DNA of 63,357 nt, from positions 1 through 63,357 of the forward strand of contig JAAYJV010000014.1 of the NCBI GenBank assembly GCA_012522755.1, in the 5' to 3' direction. Below are positions 7,648-17,049 of this stretch, in pieces. The first letter of the stretch is position 1. The number at the start of each line of letters is the position of its first letter. The stretch is from Candidatus Hydrogenedens sp. Its GTDB lineage: Bacteria > Hydrogenedentota > Hydrogenedentia > Hydrogenedentales > CAITNO01. The position numbers and the translations under genes were made by a program. Below the pieces are notes generated by a model, which worked only from the letters and a program-made list of their open reading frames with translations, had not been told where the DNA came from and did no database searches.

Positions 7648-8931
7648 ATGAACGTGCTGGTAATAGGCAGCGGCGGCCGTGAGCATGCCCTGGCCTGGAA
7701 GATAGCCCAGAGTCCGCTTGTGAAGAAAGTCTATGGAGCACCCGGCAATCCGGGCATAGACAGGCTGGAAAAAGGCGCCTGCATCAATGTGGAAGTGGAT
7801 GACTTTGAAGCGCTGGATACCTATATAGAAGCGGAAAGCATTGATCTGACTGTTGTGGGGCCGGAAGTGCCTCTGGTTCTGGGTATTACGGATTTTCTTG
7901 AAGCCCGGGGTAAACGCGTCTTCGGTCCCTCACAAAAAGCCGCTCAGCTGGAAGGGAGCAAGAGTTTCGCCAAAGACTTCATGAATCGCCATGGAATCCC
8001 CACAGCGGCCAGCGAGACTTTTGATGACCTGCAGGAGGCCTTGCGCCATGTCCAATCCCGGCCGACGCCGCTGGTAATCAAAGCCGATGGCCTTGCCGCT
8101 GGAAAAGGCGTGACTGTTGCCACGACAACAGCCGAGGCGGAGGCGGCTCTGCAGGCGGCCATGGCCGAAGGCGCCTTTGGTGATGCCGGTGCCCGTGTGG
8201 TTGTGGAAGAGTGTCTGGTTGGCGAAGAAGCCTCCATTCTGGCTTTTTGTGACGGCCATACCGTGAAGCCCCTCGCATCGAGCCAGGACCACAAGCCCGC
8301 TTATGAGAATGATGAAGGCCCCAACACAGGCGGTATGGGCGCCTATTCTCCGGCCCCTGTCGTGACGGAAGCAATGATGGAGCTCATCACCGCAGAGATC
8401 CTCGAAGCGACGGTGAAAGGAATGGCTGAAGAAGGCATGCCCTATCAGGGCCTTTTGTATGCAGGGCTCATGATTACAGAGGACGGCCCGAAGGTGATTG
8501 AGTACAACGTCCGCTTCGGCGACCCTGAAACACAGGCCATCCTGCCAAGGATGGAGACGGATCTTGTTCCCGCACTGCTGGCCTGCTGCAACGGAAGTCT
8601 GGAAAACTGCGAGATTGCTTATTCCTCCCGGCCCTGTGTCTCCGTGGTCATGGCCAGCGGAGGCTATCCCGGTGTTTATGCCCAGGCCAAAGAGATCAGC
8701 GGTGTGGAAGAAGCGGAGGCTCTGGAAGATGTGGCTGTCTTTGCAGCCGGTGTGAAGCGTGTGGGCGATCAGCTGGTCACAAACGGCGGGCGTGTCCTCA
8801 ACGTCACAGCCCTGGGCGATACCCAGCAGGCCGCTCTGGAAAGGGTGTATCAGGCTGTGGGGTGTATTCACTTCGAAGGAGCCTTTTACCGTCGTGACAT
8901 TGGCGCAAAAGCACTGAAGCATCTGGAATGA
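7648..8931 (+). CDS. purD: Phosphoribosylamine-glycine ligase (GARS)
   Basis: 427 residues, the full family length. Catalyses ATP-dependent ligation of glycine to 5-phosphoribosylamine, the second step of purine synthesis, in the cytoplasm. Motifs in order: GSGGREHALAWK at the N terminus, the PGNPG loop, HGIPTA, the ATP-grasp segment VIKADGLAAGKGV, the signature GPNTGGMGAYSPAP, and YNVRFGDPETQ near the metal site. GAGGAG lies upstream of the ATG. No other pur genes are adjacent; the next gene begins 10 bases after the stop and is unrelated, so co-transcription is possible. Confidence 0.97.
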   Translation: MNVLVIGSGGREHALAWKIAQSPLVKKVYGAPGNPGIDRLEKGACINVEVDDFEALDTYIEAESIDLTVVGPEVPLVLGITDFLEARGKRVFGPSQKAAQLEGSKSFAKDFMNRHGIPTAASETFDDLQEALRHVQSRPTPLVIKADGLAAGKGVTVATTTAEAEAALQAAMAEGAFGDAGARVVVEECLVGEEASILAFCDGHTVKPLASSQDHKPAYENDEGPNTGGMGAYSPAPVVTEAMMELITAEILEATVKGMAEEGMPYQGLLYAGLMITEDGPKVIEYNVRFGDPETQAILPRMETDLVPALLACCNGSLENCEIAYSSRPCVSVVMASGGYPGVYAQAKEISGVEEAEALEDVAVFAAGVKRVGDQLVTNGGRVLNVTALGDTQQAALERVYQAVGCIHFEGAFYRRDIGAKALKHLE

Positions 8932-8941
8932 TCCGGGATCG

Positions 8942-10192
8942 ATGCGGGTTGCAACAAAGGAACTGATCGGAATCAAAAGCGTTGGAACAGGCGTGAACGA
9001 CACCATCCCGACAAATGAATCTTCCACCGGGCTCCGTATTTCCCTTTTGGGCCAGACAGTGCTGCTTCTGCTGCCTGTTCTCCTTTTTTTCGGCATTGCT
9101 GAAATGGGGTCCCGTCTGTATGAAAGAGCACATCCTGTTCTTCAGGTGGATATCGGCCAGGGCTTTGATGAAAAGAGCCTGCTGTTTCAGGCCGCATCAG
9201 ATGGTTTTATGGAAACCCGGCCCGAAAAAAGCGTTTCTTTTCAGCTGCAGCGTTTTCAAATGCCCAAAGGACAAGGTTGCCTGCGCATTTTCGCTCTCGG
9301 CGGTTCTTCTGTCAATTACCTTAATTATGAATTTTCCGAGATGGCGCGGGAGTTGCAACAGACTTTTTCCTCTCTCTTCGACAGGGTGGAAGTGATCAAT
9401 TGCGGCGGACTGTCCTACGGAACCCATAGACTCGTACTGATCGCATCGGAGATCATGCGTTACCAGCCTGATCTGGTCCTGCTCTACAGCGGACACAATG
9501 AATTTGAAGAATTGCAGCAGATGCACCTGTCCCTGCAAAGTTATACTGGTGTCCAGAAGATTCTCGGAAAATCGGCTTTCTATCGCCTTATTCGCGATCT
9601 GCGAGCCCGTCAGGCCATAGCCAGATTGGAAGAAAGCCATCTCGCCCGTGAAGTGGCACAGTCCATCCCCGATTCTTCCAAAACCTGGGAGATGGTATTT
9701 ACTCCGGAAGAAATATCCGGGCGCATGGCCGCCTACAAAAACAACCTCAGTGTCATGATCCGCCAATGCCGGGAGGCAGGCATTCCTGTGGTGATCGGGA
9801 CGGTCCCCTCCAACCTGATCAGGCCCAACCTGCCCGGAAGCGATGGGGTGCGCTATGAAGAAGTGCTGAGACTCTACGAAGACGGTGCCTATGAGGAAGC
9901 CTTGGAACTGGGTACACTGATCCTGGCGGAAGCGTCACCCCGGCATCAGTCATCGCGGGTGGAAAATAGTGTAATCCGCGAACTGGCACAGGTTTTTGAG
10001 GTGCCTCTCGTCGATGTGGAGCAGGCTGTTCGGGCTGCGGAACCCCACGGGATTCCCGGAGAAACTCTCTTCAGCGACCATTGTCATCTCAATGAAGCGG
10101 GGAATCGCATCCTGCGGACGCACTATCAGCAGGTCATTACTGAACTTTTACGGGGCTTATATGCACAAGAGCCGCCCCTTGGTATACAATAA
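8942..10192 (+). CDS. Membrane-anchored SGNH/GDSL-type hydrolase-like protein
   Basis: 416 residues. One membrane segment at about residues 31-51 (LLGQTVLLLLPVLLFFGIAE) suggests an N-terminal anchor with the rest outside the cytoplasm. SGNH blocks are visible: LGGSS (S122 the likely nucleophile), INCGGLSYG, YSGHNE (Asn of block III) and SDHCHLNEAGN (D379 and H382). The family includes esterases and O-acetyl transferases/esterases acting on polysaccharides or peptidoglycan. It starts 10 bases after purD; the first 30 residues before the membrane segment are weakly supported, and an internal start is possible. The substrate is unknown. Confidence 0.78.
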   Translation: MRVATKELIGIKSVGTGVNDTIPTNESSTGLRISLLGQTVLLLLPVLLFFGIAEMGSRLYERAHPVLQVDIGQGFDEKSLLFQAASDGFMETRPEKSVSFQLQRFQMPKGQGCLRIFALGGSSVNYLNYEFSEMARELQQTFSSLFDRVEVINCGGLSYGTHRLVLIASEIMRYQPDLVLLYSGHNEFEELQQMHLSLQSYTGVQKILGKSAFYRLIRDLRARQAIARLEESHLAREVAQSIPDSSKTWEMVFTPEEISGRMAAYKNNLSVMIRQCREAGIPVVIGTVPSNLIRPNLPGSDGVRYEEVLRLYEDGAYEEALELGTLILAEASPRHQSSRVENSVIRELAQVFEVPLVDVEQAVRAAEPHGIPGETLFSDHCHLNEAGNRILRTHYQQVITELLRGLYAQEPPLGIQ

Positions 10193-10256
10193 GTTACTCA
10201 TGATTGTTTTTTTTGGAAAATACGTTTCATTTCAGTGACAAGGTAGCCTTTTTATC

Positions 10257-12779
10257 ATGATTACACAATATGGTCGACGTTCCATGCGAAGAAAAGCCTG
10301 GTACCGCAGCGCATTTAAGACTCAGGTTCTGACTTTCGTATTGGGTATGGTGGTTGGTGCCTGTTTATATTATGCCTTGTCTGATATTTTTTTCTCCGGC
10401 TCCACTTCGAAAGAGGAATCTGTTCTTGCTCAGGATGTGGCCGACGAGATTTCAGAGAAAGAGCCTTCAGCAGTCGAAAAAGAGAGCCCTGTCCTTCTGG
10501 TGCCGGAGCAAGCCATCGAACCTGTTCCCGCTGATATGGAGAGTCTGTGGCCCTTGCGCCATGTGATTGTCGGTCTGGAAGGCGAGCAGCTTTCCCGGGC
10601 AAACATTGATATGCTCAATTCCTGGAAACCGGGAGGAGTCTGGCTGCGTGAAAAGAATACGGAAAATCCACGCCAGATTGCAGAGATGATTTCTCTCATC
10701 AATCTCTATGCTTCTCTGGATGGTACCCGGGCGAAGAATCCTCTTGTCTGCATGATTCAGGAAGGGGGGGAAGGGCTCAACGCGCTCCGTATGGGAAATG
10801 CTCTCTCCTATCAGGATCTGGCGTCGCTGGAGAGTCTGGAGGCCATTAAAGACGTGGGCCGTCAGGTAGCCGAAACAGCCTTGAACACGGGCGTCGGCGT
10901 GTTACTGGCACCGCGTATGGACATTTTCTTCCCGGGACAGACAGCTCCGGAGGAACGTTTTCGTTATCTGAGTGATAACAAAGAATCAGTCGTTCAGGCG
11001 GGGCTTGCCTATGCCGGGGGACTCATGGAAGGCGGTGCTCTGGCTGTAGTCGGCAATTATCCGGGCATGGGCAGTGCTCTTTTCAGAGAACAGCGTCTGC
11101 CTGTTGTTGAAGAAACTGATATTGAACGTCTTGCGGAAATCATGCTTCCCTTTGCCGAAGCGGCCGCATCAGATATATCCGGTTTTCTGGTGGGAAGTGT
11201 TTCCGTTCCGATTCTGGATAAGGAACAGCCCGACCGACCCGCTTCCCTGTCCTCCCGTCTGGTTCGGGAAGTGCTTCGCCGTCAATTCGGCTATACAGGG
11301 GTGGTTCTGGCTTCCGATATTCTCGATGTGGCTGTCTGGTCAGGGAGGGATGCGGAAGAAGATATTGTTGATGCTTTGAAAGCAGGTTGTGACGCCGTCT
11401 TTATTTCCTCTGTGAGTGGCGAAGAACTCGGACGGATTGCTCAGGAAATTACCTCAGCCGTGGAGAAGGGTGTACTTGAGAAAGAAGAACTGGATGCTTC
11501 GGCCCGCCGTCTTGACCTCTGGCGCCAGCATATTGCCGAGTATTATCCGGTGCCGCCTGAAGAAGCTGCTGCTGAAGATGCGGAGGGAGAAGAAGAACCC
11601 GACTCGGAAGTTATGGAAAGTGAAACAGTCGGAGCTGAAGAGACGGAAGAGGCTGTGGCCCTGGAGGAACCTGCGCCTGCAGCAGAGGAAGAAGCTGCGG
11701 CTGTTGTGACGGAAGTGACCGTGGAGGAAGAACCGGAAGCTTCGCCTGAAGAGCCGGTGGATGAAGAAGAAGAGATTGCCTCCGGTGAAGCTCCGGCGGA
11801 AGAGAGTCCCGAAGAGCCTGAAGTCCTTCAGGATGCGGAGCCTGAAGAAGAGACTGAAAAAGAATCCGAAAAAGAGCCCGAAAAAGTCGTGGAAACACCC
11901 AGAGTTCCCACGCCGCAACCAGCAGGAACCAAAGCCATTTCCTATACCATTCAACCGGGCGACACTCTGAGCAAGATCGCAACGAGCCACCAGGTGAGCA
12001 CCACTCAGCTGATGCAATGGAATGGCTTGTCCAATGGGGATATCAAATTCGGTCGGAAGCTTACTGTATACGTGCCGGATCTTCCCGCAGAAGAGGAGTC
12101 GGGAGAAATAGAGGAAGCTGCTGCAACAGAAGAAGTACCACAGGAAGAAGAGGTTGGGGCCCCTGTTGTCGAAGAACAAAGTGTGGAAACAGCCGTAGAA
12201 GTGGAAGAGAAAGAGGAAGAGATTCACTCAGTCGAGGAGCCTCCCACAGAAGAAATGGAAGAGGAAGAGACTCATTCTATCGAGGAGCCTCCCGCAGAAG
12301 AAAGGGAAGAGGAGGCTGCGGAGAAATCAGCTGATGCTCCCGATGAACTGTCGCCTCCGCTGGTGCCTTTCAAAGCTACGGAGACTCCGGACGGTGATGA
12401 AGAGGTTGTCCTGGAAGCACCTGATGCGAACTTTGATCTGAACAGCGATATGGAATACCAGCCCGTCCCTGAAGTGCTGGAGGAAAGCGAAGATCAGCCG
12501 GCACCTCAGGAAGAAGAAACAATCGCTGAGGAAGAGACAGAAGAAGAGGGTGCAGAAAGTGTTTCGTCTCCAGCCGCCGAAGAAGAAGTGGCAACTCCAT
12601 CGGAAACAGACGAAAGTGTCTCCGGTGAATTCACAACCCACACCATTGAAGCGGGAGATACACTCCATTCCATTGCCAATCGCTACAATACCACGGTACA
12701 GAATCTGATCAAGATCAATGACATCAAAGATGCCAATGTGATTGTCCTGGGCCGAGAACTCAAAGTTCCGATGCCCTGA
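10257..12779 (+). CDS. Membrane-anchored degenerate GH3 (NagZ-like) domain with acidic linkers and two LysM domains
   Basis: 840 residues. An N-terminal membrane segment (residues about 20-43) is followed by a GH3 N-terminal-type TIM barrel (about 95-430): GGVWLREKN, LVCMIQEGG, GVLLAPRMD and GVVLASDILD. The position of the GH3 nucleophile is kept (D354 in SDIL), but the NagZ substrate/acid-base loop, normally KHFPGHG, reads GNYPGMG (residues 266-272) and the following His is lost. Then come a Glu/Pro/Ala linker, LysM 1 (about 560-607, YTIQPGDTLSKIA), a second acidic linker, and LysM 2 (about 792-840, HTIEAGDTLHSIA). LysM domains bind peptidoglycan or chitin-type glycans, so this is probably a wall-associated protein, and the barrel may bind rather than cleave. 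The gene is followed after 39 bases by a GT2 gene in the same direction. Confidence 0.8.
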   Translation: MITQYGRRSMRRKAWYRSAFKTQVLTFVLGMVVGACLYYALSDIFFSGSTSKEESVLAQDVADEISEKEPSAVEKESPVLLVPEQAIEPVPADMESLWPLRHVIVGLEGEQLSRANIDMLNSWKPGGVWLREKNTENPRQIAEMISLINLYASLDGTRAKNPLVCMIQEGGEGLNALRMGNALSYQDLASLESLEAIKDVGRQVAETALNTGVGVLLAPRMDIFFPGQTAPEERFRYLSDNKESVVQAGLAYAGGLMEGGALAVVGNYPGMGSALFREQRLPVVEETDIERLAEIMLPFAEAAASDISGFLVGSVSVPILDKEQPDRPASLSSRLVREVLRRQFGYTGVVLASDILDVAVWSGRDAEEDIVDALKAGCDAVFISSVSGEELGRIAQEITSAVEKGVLEKEELDASARRLDLWRQHIAEYYPVPPEEAAAEDAEGEEEPDSEVMESETVGAEETEEAVALEEPAPAAEEEAAAVVTEVTVEEEPEASPEEPVDEEEEIASGEAPAEESPEEPEVLQDAEPEEETEKESEKEPEKVVETPRVPTPQPAGTKAISYTIQPGDTLSKIATSHQVSTTQLMQWNGLSNGDIKFGRKLTVYVPDLPAEEESGEIEEAAATEEVPQEEEVGAPVVEEQSVETAVEVEEKEEEIHSVEEPPTEEMEEEETHSIEEPPAEEREEEAAEKSADAPDELSPPLVPFKATETPDGDEEVVLEAPDANFDLNSDMEYQPVPEVLEESEDQPAPQEEETIAEEETEEEGAESVSSPAAEEEVATPSETDESVSGEFTTHTIEAGDTLHSIANRYNTTVQNLIKINDIKDANVIVLGRELKVPMP

Positions 12780-12818
12780 TGCCGTTCCCATGATTCTTGA
12801 GTCCGGAGATATCGCACC

Positions 12819-13841
12819 ATGAAGGTCATCATTCAAATACCCTGTTATAACGAAGAGGAAACGCTGGGAATCACTCTGGATGCTTTGCCCTCTTCGCTGC
12901 AGGGTATAGACACGGTGGAATGGCTGGTTATAGATGATGGCTCCACAGATGCTACGGCGGAAGTGGCTGTCCGGCATGGTGTGCATCATGTTGTGACCAA
13001 TCGGACGAACCGCGGGCTGGCCCATGCTTTCTTGCGTGGACTGGATGCCTGTATTCAGTACGGCGCTGATATTATCGTCAATACCGATGCAGACAATCAG
13101 TATTGTGCTGATGACATCCAGAAACTCATTGATCCTATTCTCACCGGAGAGGCTGAAATTGTCGTTGGTGCAAGACCTATCCTCCAGATCGGGCACTGGT
13201 CCATCAAAAAGAAGATTTTACAGAAAATCGGATCCAAGGTGGTTCGCATGGCAAGTGGAACCCTGATCGCCGATGCTCCCAGCGGCTTCAGAGCCATCAG
13301 TCGTGAAGCGGCTGTGCGGCTGAATGTCTTTGACAACTATACCTATACGCTGGAGACCATTATTCAGGCGGGGCGAAAAGGCATTCCCATCATCTCCGTA
13401 CCCATCCGCACCAATCCTGATTTGCGTCCCTCACGGCTCATGCGTGGCATCCCTGAATATATCCGCAACTCCCTTTTTACCGTCGTACGCATATTCATGA
13501 CCTACAGGCCTTTCCGATTCTTTGCGGTGCCGGGTCTGCTGATTTTCAATGGGGGTATCCTGCTTTTCCTCCGCTTTCTGTTGTTTTATCTCACAGGTGA
13601 CGGGGCCGGTCATGTGCAGTCACTCATTATCAGTGCGCTCTTTATGGGGTCTGGAGCCGCACTGATGGTGACGGGTATGATTGCGGATCTGATCGGCGTG
13701 AACCGCCAGCTTCTGGAAGATATCCGGAGCCGTGTGCGGGAACTTGAATATGAGCTGTCCAAACTGAAAAAAAATATCCTGACCCATAAGAGCCCTTCAT
13801 CGGAAAATAATCCGGAGGATGTGGAAAAGAAAAAGGGCTGA
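12819..13841 (+). CDS. Family 2 glycosyltransferase, polyprenyl-phosphate type with C-terminal membrane segments
   Basis: 340 residues. The N terminus IIQIPCYNEEETL, the motif VIDDGSTD and the metal site NTDADNQY (DXD) define a GT2/DPM1-like transferase that uses a nucleotide sugar. Two hydrophobic segments near residues 230-285 (PFRFFAVPGLLIF... and SLIISALFMGSGAALMVTG) resemble the C-terminal membrane part of undecaprenyl-phosphate sugar transferases. A coiled-coil tail of about 40 charged residues follows. GGAG lies 10 bases before the start. Likely role: sugar transfer to a lipid carrier for envelope glycan; the sugar is unknown. Confidence 0.88.
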   Translation: MKVIIQIPCYNEEETLGITLDALPSSLQGIDTVEWLVIDDGSTDATAEVAVRHGVHHVVTNRTNRGLAHAFLRGLDACIQYGADIIVNTDADNQYCADDIQKLIDPILTGEAEIVVGARPILQIGHWSIKKKILQKIGSKVVRMASGTLIADAPSGFRAISREAAVRLNVFDNYTYTLETIIQAGRKGIPIISVPIRTNPDLRPSRLMRGIPEYIRNSLFTVVRIFMTYRPFRFFAVPGLLIFNGGILLFLRFLLFYLTGDGAGHVQSLIISALFMGSGAALMVTGMIADLIGVNRQLLEDIRSRVRELEYELSKLKKNILTHKSPSSENNPEDVEKKKG

Positions 13842-13912
13842 TGGAACACTTTCTCTCTGGCCGATGTTCTCTATGATGAGTGTAATAACCCTTGAGATAA
13901 AGAGATTGACAG

Positions 13913-14137
13913 ATGAGTACTTTACTGATAACACCCCTTGCAGCTCTCGTTTTTATGGCAATTGTCTTCACTCTCTGGACAGGTGCACAGCTTCTGGCGG
14001 AAAAACGGCTGGGCTACCGTGCTCAGGGCTGTAAGGGCCCTGCACGCGGGCCGGGTGGTGAAGCACGCTGCTGCAAGGGCGGCGGACGCCTCTGTGAGGA
14101 AACCGACAACCTTGAAAAGCAGACATGCCGGGAATAA
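13913..14137 (+). CDS. Small membrane protein with Cys-rich tail
   Basis: 74 residues. One hydrophobic segment at residues 3-27 (LLITPLAALVFMAIVFTLW) is followed by a short basic region and a Cys/Gly-rich tail with QGCKGP, RCCKGGG and a final C (five Cys). The layout recalls small single-pass maturation proteins with clustered Cys such as NqrM, but the match is only architectural. It lies between two GT2 genes, 71 bases after the first. The Shine-Dalgarno site is weak, and a metal or Fe-S role is only a guess. Confidence 0.55.
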   Translation: MSTLLITPLAALVFMAIVFTLWTGAQLLAEKRLGYRAQGCKGPARGPGGEARCCKGGGRLCEETDNLEKQTCRE

Positions 14138-14337
14138 GAGTCTTTTTGACCGGAGAATTCTGTCTTTACTCTCCTTGATTATTACAGAGTGTCACGACTT
14201 CTTTTGACTGTTATTCAAGCCCCGGCTTTTGTGTTACCATAGAGCTTCTCCCTGAATGAATGTCTGTATTGTGACACGAACAATCGATAAGCCCGAAGCT
14301 GTTCTGTAACCGGGCATCTGTGCATGGAACGGATACA

Positions 14338-15267
14338 ATGGCACAAGTTGAGATAAGCGTAGTTGTTGCTGCAAAAGATATTACCGATGCTCTCCCCACC
14401 TTGCTTCTCTGTTTTGAAAGCCAGAGTATGCCTACAGCCTGCTACGAAGTGATTTTTGTCTCATATGGAAAAGTCGGCGAGGAGGCGTTGGCACAGACTG
14501 AAAAGTTTCTTGCAGGAGCTTCCATTGCAGTGAAACACCTGCATGAGCCCTCCTCTTCAGAGGCCAAAGCTAAAAATACCGGTGCCCGCCAGGCTTCAGG
14601 CTCTCTGCTTCTTTTTCTGGATCCTGATTTGCTCGCCGGACCGGAGCTTCTGGAAAAGCATGTGGAGGTGCATAGAGAACAGGGAAGGCCGGCCATTGTT
14701 TTCGGTCAGTGCGCTCCCCACAGCACTTTACCGGGCGGTCTGCTGACCCGATGGTTCATGAAAACTGATCATGTGCTGATGGATGTGGAACGGCCGGAAA
14801 CCTTGTATCATTGTTCCAGCCGAAACTTCAGTATGGCGCGCCGTCTTTTTCTGGATGAAAAAGGTTTTTCTGAAGAATACCAGGCCATGCGGGCTGCTGA
14901 TATCCTCTTTATCAAAGCCTTGAAAGGCAAGCAGTTCGCTCCGGTACGCATGCCCGGTATACAGGCTTTCATATGGCATGCCTCAGGCTTCAAAGAAGAA
15001 TGCAAGCGCCATTATCAGGAAGGCTATGACCTGACTCGGCTCGCACTTCGTTTTAAAGATCCTGAATTTGCAAAAAAATTCGGACTGGTCTGCTCGGCTT
15101 TTCGCTTCTGGCTGGAAGAATTGTATATGCCTTTTTATATACGTACCTGCCACACGCGAACACTGGATATGCGTCTGCACGGCCACAGTTGCAGACGTGT
15201 GCTGACCTATGAGCGTCATCGGGGTGCCCGGACCGCTCTGCGCCGTTATGCCGGGAAAAAATACTAG
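14338..15267 (+). CDS. Family 2 glycosyltransferase
   Basis: 309 residues from the ATG at 14338, preferred over the one at 14320 because GGAACGGA lies just upstream and the domain begins at once (VEISVVVAAKD). Shows a GT-A fold with AKAKNTGARQ, a DXD-like site FLDPDLLAG, and an aromatic/His acceptor region (FIWHASGF). No membrane segment. Such enzymes build envelope or surface polysaccharide; donor and acceptor are unknown. It lies with another GT2 upstream (12819), but about 180 bases separate it from the preceding small gene, so it may have its own promoter. Confidence 0.82.
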   Translation: MAQVEISVVVAAKDITDALPTLLLCFESQSMPTACYEVIFVSYGKVGEEALAQTEKFLAGASIAVKHLHEPSSSEAKAKNTGARQASGSLLLFLDPDLLAGPELLEKHVEVHREQGRPAIVFGQCAPHSTLPGGLLTRWFMKTDHVLMDVERPETLYHCSSRNFSMARRLFLDEKGFSEEYQAMRAADILFIKALKGKQFAPVRMPGIQAFIWHASGFKEECKRHYQEGYDLTRLALRFKDPEFAKKFGLVCSAFRFWLEELYMPFYIRTCHTRTLDMRLHGHSCRRVLTYERHRGARTALRRYAGKKY

Positions 15268-15271
15268 AGGT

Positions 15272-15293
15272 GCCCGACCATTGAGGTCAGGGC
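15272..15293 (+). terminator. Weak hairpin after the GT2 gene
   Basis: GCCCGACC pairs with GGTC-A-GGGC (one bulged A) across ATTGA, five bases after the stop at 15267. No T-run follows. Confidence 0.3.
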
Positions 15294-15409
15294 CTGTAAT
15301 CATAATACAAAATGAAAGCGTTATCTCTTTGATACCCGGATATGCTGATCCGGATTCTTCATGAGTGGTCTGATGATTTCTGAGCGCAACAGTTGATGCG
15401 AAAGGAAAA

Positions 15410-15802
15410 ATGATGCGGAAACAGTGTATCGTATCCCCCAATGGTCCTCCGGCCGTCGGTCCTTATTCTGCAGCCGTCCGTACAGGCAATCTCCTCTTTA
15501 TCTCCGGTCAGGGTTCTCTTGCCCGTGATGGAAGTGGCTATATGGCCGGGAGCATGGAAGAGGAAAGCCGCAATGCTCTGGAGAATCTTAAAATCGTGTT
15601 GGCGGATGCGGGCCTGACGCTGGATGATGTGGTGAAGACGACTGTCTATCTTTTGGATATGATGAACTTTACCGCCTTCAATGAAGTCTATAAAGAATAT
15701 TTCAGCCGGGATTGTCCGGCACGCACCTGTATTCAGGCGGCCGGGCTGCCTCTGGGCATGCAGGTGGAAATAGAGGCTATCGCTGTTTTTCCGGAAGAAT
15801 GA
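15410..15802 (+). CDS. ridA: RidA-family enamine/imine deaminase
   Basis: 130 residues, typical for the YjgF/YER057c/UK114 family. RidA hydrolyses reactive 2-aminoacrylate-type intermediates from PLP enzymes in the cytoplasm. Family features: GPYSAAV, LLFISGQ, the Arg that binds the carboxylate (R105 in PARTCIQ), and VEIEAIAVF at the end with the catalytic-site Glu. Two ATGs in tandem (15410, 15413) follow AAAGGAAAA; either may be used. The stop codon overlaps the next gene's start region (ATGA at 15799), so the two are translationally linked. Confidence 0.93.
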   Translation: MMRKQCIVSPNGPPAVGPYSAAVRTGNLLFISGQGSLARDGSGYMAGSMEEESRNALENLKIVLADAGLTLDDVVKTTVYLLDMMNFTAFNEVYKEYFSRDCPARTCIQAAGLPLGMQVEIEAIAVFPEE

Positions 15803-15804
15803 GT

Positions 15805-17049
15805 ATGAAATTCCGCACTTTATATATAGCATCTTTGTTCCTGTGTCTGGCGCCCCTTCCGCTGCAGGCACAGGAAGCGACCCGCATGAATAATGAAGGG
15901 GTGGAAGCCTTCAACCAGGGAGAATACAGCCGGGCCATCACATTGCTCGAAGAGGCGCACGCACTGGATCAGAGCAGCGAAGCGATCCGGCGCAATCTCT
16001 GCAATGCCTATCAGAAAAAAGCGGAACTGCTGGCCGGGGACCGGGAATTCAATCTTGCAGTCCAGATTCTGAGAAAAGCGACCAAAGTGGACCCGAAGAA
16101 CATTTCACCTCTCGTTCAGATGGGCTCTTATTATCTTTCCCAGGATCGCGTCTCCGATGCCATAGATGCGCTGGAAAATGCCATTGCCATCACGCCGGGA
16201 AATCTCAATGCCCATGAACTGCTCGGGCAGGCTTATTATGAAGACAATGATTTATACTCCGCCCGTGTACAGTGGGATTATGTCCTGGCTCTGGAGCCCG
16301 ACAGAGCCGGGCTGCAAAAGCGATATGATAAAGCCTTTCGCGAAGAGTCTGTTGAGCAGGAATTCAACCGATGGAAGGCCAATCACTTCACCATCAGTTA
16401 TCCCCGCGAATGTCCGGCCCGCTTGCGCAGTGCCATCACTTCCATTCTCGAACGTGCCTATCTTGATGTGGGGCGTGCTCTGGGAGGAAGCTACCCGCCC
16501 TCACCGGTTCAAGTGGTTTTATATACCTTCGAACAGTTCTCGGAAGCCACACGTATGGAAGGACACGTGGGTGCTGTCTATGACGGGAAAATTCGCAGTC
16601 CTCTCACCGATGCTGATGGGGAGTGGATCGCTGAAGAAGAACTGAAAAGGCGGCTTGTTCATGAATATGTCCATGTGATTGTGCGCCAGATCGTAGGCGA
16701 TAAAATTCCCTGGTGGCTCAATGAAGGGTTGGCTGAGACCCTCTCCAAATCTCTGAATGCCCGGGAAATAGAGCAATTGCGCTCCATCTATGAAGGCGAT
16801 GTGGCTTTGTCCCTGGCAGCCATGGAAAGCACCCAGATGGAACAACGTGGCCCGGATGAATTGCGGCGGGCTTACTTGCAGGCCCATGCAACCGTTGACA
16901 TGTTATGGAACCGTTATGGCCGCAATAAAATGCTTGCCTTCATGCGCGGCCTTTCCCGGGGTGATTCGCCGGAAGAGGTATTTCAATCCGTTTATCGGCG
17001 CAACTACGCAGCCTGTGAAGCGGAGGTTGCCGCCCGGTATCTCTATTGA
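15805..17049 (+). CDS. Secreted TPR-containing zinc metallopeptidase (MA/gluzincin type)
   Basis: 414 residues from ATG 15805 (GGAAG 7 bases upstream; ATG 15799 is an alternative that overlaps the ridA stop). A signal peptide ends near LPLQA. TPR-like helices span about residues 20-190 (NNEGVEAFNQGEY, LVQMGSYYLSQDRVSDAIDALE, NLNAHELLGQAYYED). The C-terminal half is a gluzincin: HEYVH at 286-290 (zinc ligands H286 and H290, catalytic E287) and NEGLAE at 306-311 supplying the third ligand. This peptidase-MA-like fold with TPRs is common in PVC-type genomes; the target is unknown. The 3' end overlaps the convergent gene at 17043 by 7 bases. Confidence 0.85.
   Translation: MKFRTLYIASLFLCLAPLPLQAQEATRMNNEGVEAFNQGEYSRAITLLEEAHALDQSSEAIRRNLCNAYQKKAELLAGDREFNLAVQILRKATKVDPKNISPLVQMGSYYLSQDRVSDAIDALENAIAITPGNLNAHELLGQAYYEDNDLYSARVQWDYVLALEPDRAGLQKRYDKAFREESVEQEFNRWKANHFTISYPRECPARLRSAITSILERAYLDVGRALGGSYPPSPVQVVLYTFEQFSEATRMEGHVGAVYDGKIRSPLTDADGEWIAEEELKRRLVHEYVHVIVRQIVGDKIPWWLNEGLAETLSKSLNAREIEQLRSIYEGDVALSLAAMESTQMEQRGPDELRRAYLQAHATVDMLWNRYGRNKMLAFMRGLSRGDSPEEVFQSVYRRNYAACEAEVAARYLY

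Noticed and set aside
7930-9096. 388-codon minus-strand frame opposite purD
   Set aside because: Antisense shadow of a well-supported gene; composition (His/Cys-rich) follows the complementary codons.
11454-12227. 257-codon Phe/Leu/Arg-rich minus-strand frame
   Set aside because: Complement of Glu-rich linker codons in the GH3-LysM gene.
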